NCBI GenBank assembly: GCA_049322335.1
Contig: JBMORL010000084.1
Span: forward strand, 1-64,000
Length of the DNA stretch: 64,000 nt
Origin: JBMORL01 sp049322335
Lineage (GTDB): Bacteria; Bacteroidota; Bacteroidia; Flavobacteriales_D; UBA2798
Reading direction: 5' to 3'
The notes beneath the pieces were generated by a model. It was not told the origin of the DNA. It worked only from the letters and a program-made list of their open reading frames with translations, and searched no databases. Shown here piece by piece: positions 63,263 through 64,000 of the stretch; position 1 is the first letter of the stretch, and each line of letters begins with the position of its first letter. A program made the position numbers and the translations under genes.

Positions 63263-64000
63263 TTTTTAACAGCAATAAATGAATACAGGCGGCCGGGAAT
63301 TTTCCGTTCGTCCATCAGTGGCCCGTATTTTTTTTCAGTGCGTGCAATATAGGCGTCCAGCAAAAAAGGAATTTTTGACAAGGGACCTGTTTTTTTTTGC
63401 ATAGCTCTCTGCATTTTTTCCCTTATAGTTTTTCTTTTTTCGCTGATAGCTGCAGAAGTTTCGGGAGAATAATTAATGACATGATCGAAATGCCCCCATT
63501 GTTTTTTTATTTCAAGGCCTGCGTTTTTGATAGCTTGTGTGTATTCACGGACGGTAAATGCATTTTCACCACCATAGAATTTATGAAGGGGATGTGTTTC
63601 GAGGAACCATTGTTTATCTTTTTCATCCAGTATTACATGATCGCGTGTGGTAAAAAGTATTCCTCCTTTTTTGAGAATGCGTGCCAGTTCATTTACAAAT
63701 TGTGGTAAATCGGCTGCATGATGCATAGCCTGTCTTACATATACCACATCAAAAGTTTCGTTTTCACAAGGGAGAGATTCGCCAAAAGCATCCACTATGT
63801 GCAAATGAGCAAACCGGAGCTGTTCTTTTAATATACGGATAGCACCACTTCCTATGGTAGAACTGGGATCAGGTTCAACTGCTGTCACCTCAAACCCGTT
63901 TTTTGCAAAAGCAACTGATGCGATACCATTCCCCGCACCGATATCGGCCAGTTTTCTGGCAGCAGGATGATGAATTTTTATTTCTGCCAGCGTGGCCAGG
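63259..64000 (-). CDS. Class I SAM-dependent methyltransferase (5' partial)
   Basis: The frame stays open to the window edge, so the start lies beyond 64000; an internal GTG at 63888 is not the start because motif I (ADIGAGNGIASVAFAKNGFEV) is encoded upstream of it. Further motifs are VTAVEPDPSS, FDVVYVRQAMHHAADLPQFVNELARILKKGG, typical of Methyltransf_11 enzymes. As the visible head of a glycosyltransferase run it probably methylates a sugar or terminates a glycan chain. Visible length 247 codons. Confidence 0.85.
   Translation of the reverse strand, partial: LATLAEIKIHHPAARKLADIGAGNGIASVAFAKNGFEVTAVEPDPSSTIGSGAIRILKEQLRFAHLHIVDAFGESLPCENETFDVVYVRQAMHHAADLPQFVNELARILKKGGILFTTRDHVILDEKDKQWFLETHPLHKFYGGENAFTVREYTQAIKNAGLEIKKQWGHFDHVINYSPETSAAISEKRKTIREKMQRAMQKKTGPLSKIPFLLDAYIARTEKKYGPLMDERKIPGRLYSFIAVKK

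Noticed and set aside
63888..63888. Methyltransferase start at GTG 63888
   Set aside because: The SAM-binding motif I is encoded upstream of it in the same frame, so the gene continues beyond the window.
1..64000. tRNA, rRNA, transposase or phage genes
   Set aside because: I looked for cloverleaf-like and rRNA-like sequence and for integrase/transposase motifs and saw none; the tail-fibre-like modules are in signal-peptide-bearing genes without phage neighbours.

Overview
The window comes from a Gram-negative member of the Bacteroidota, most likely an uncultured one known from a metagenome assembly. The signs are a Type IX secretion (T9SS) C-terminal sorting domain, a fused MurF-alanine racemase, lipid A genes (lpxK, lpxH), menaquinone genes, a WbqC-family protein, DUF4369/TlpA-type thioredoxins, and at least eight exact TAnnTTTG (Bacteroidota -7) promoter elements just upstream of start codons. 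An exactly 100-base run of N at 31502-31601 is flanked by two identical 127-base copies, which looks like unmerged contig ends. No rRNA, tRNA, CRISPR array, transposase or phage module was seen.

Layout. 1-2446: a truncated low-complexity Tyr/Gly- then Ser/Gly-rich protein and a FadL-type outer-membrane protein. 2423-6708 (minus): a GT39-like membrane transferase, a C4 zinc-ribbon coiled-coil protein, a NIF3-like protein and a DUF4349 lipoprotein. 6906-16490 (plus): lpxK, purine nucleoside phosphorylase, gatB, two tandem TlpA-like proteins, a large M1 peptidase with a beta-rich C-terminal half, and lpxH. 16494-18320 (minus): a DEAD-box helicase. 18557-24174 (plus): a menaquinone cluster (MenI-like thioesterase, menF, menD, menB), then WbqC and an alpha/beta hydrolase. 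24175-26351 (minus): an M28 peptidase and a protein carrying two heptanucleotide-repeat tracts. 26436-31252 (plus): thymidine kinase, murF-alr, a 49-residue His-rich membrane peptide and tryptophanase.

From 31266 to the end the window is dominated by surface polysaccharide genes. 31266-42342 (minus) is one operon: a small membrane protein, CotH-like protein, O-antigen ligase, SGNH hydrolase, a second CotH-like protein with a beta-helix, a membrane-anchored metallophosphoesterase, a GT4 and AsnB. 42424-45069 holds an epimerase, an FkbM methyltransferase and a sulfotransferase. 51701-64000 (minus) is a run of GT2/GT4 glycosyltransferases, three SDR sugar epimerase/dehydratase genes in total across the locus, WecB and a SAM methyltransferase cut by the window edge.

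Between them lies the most unusual unit, 45113-51745 (plus): a GT4, a T9SS-sorted secreted protein, three tandem secreted paralogues and a secreted thioredoxin-like protein. All six genes overlap, so translation is probably coupled. Each paralogue joins a module resembling phage tail-fibre repeats (the DGTNFQL type) to a C-terminal domain with eight cysteines at conserved spacing. I do not recognise this combination. A working idea is a set of disulfide-rich surface binding proteins with a dedicated thiol-disulfide partner.
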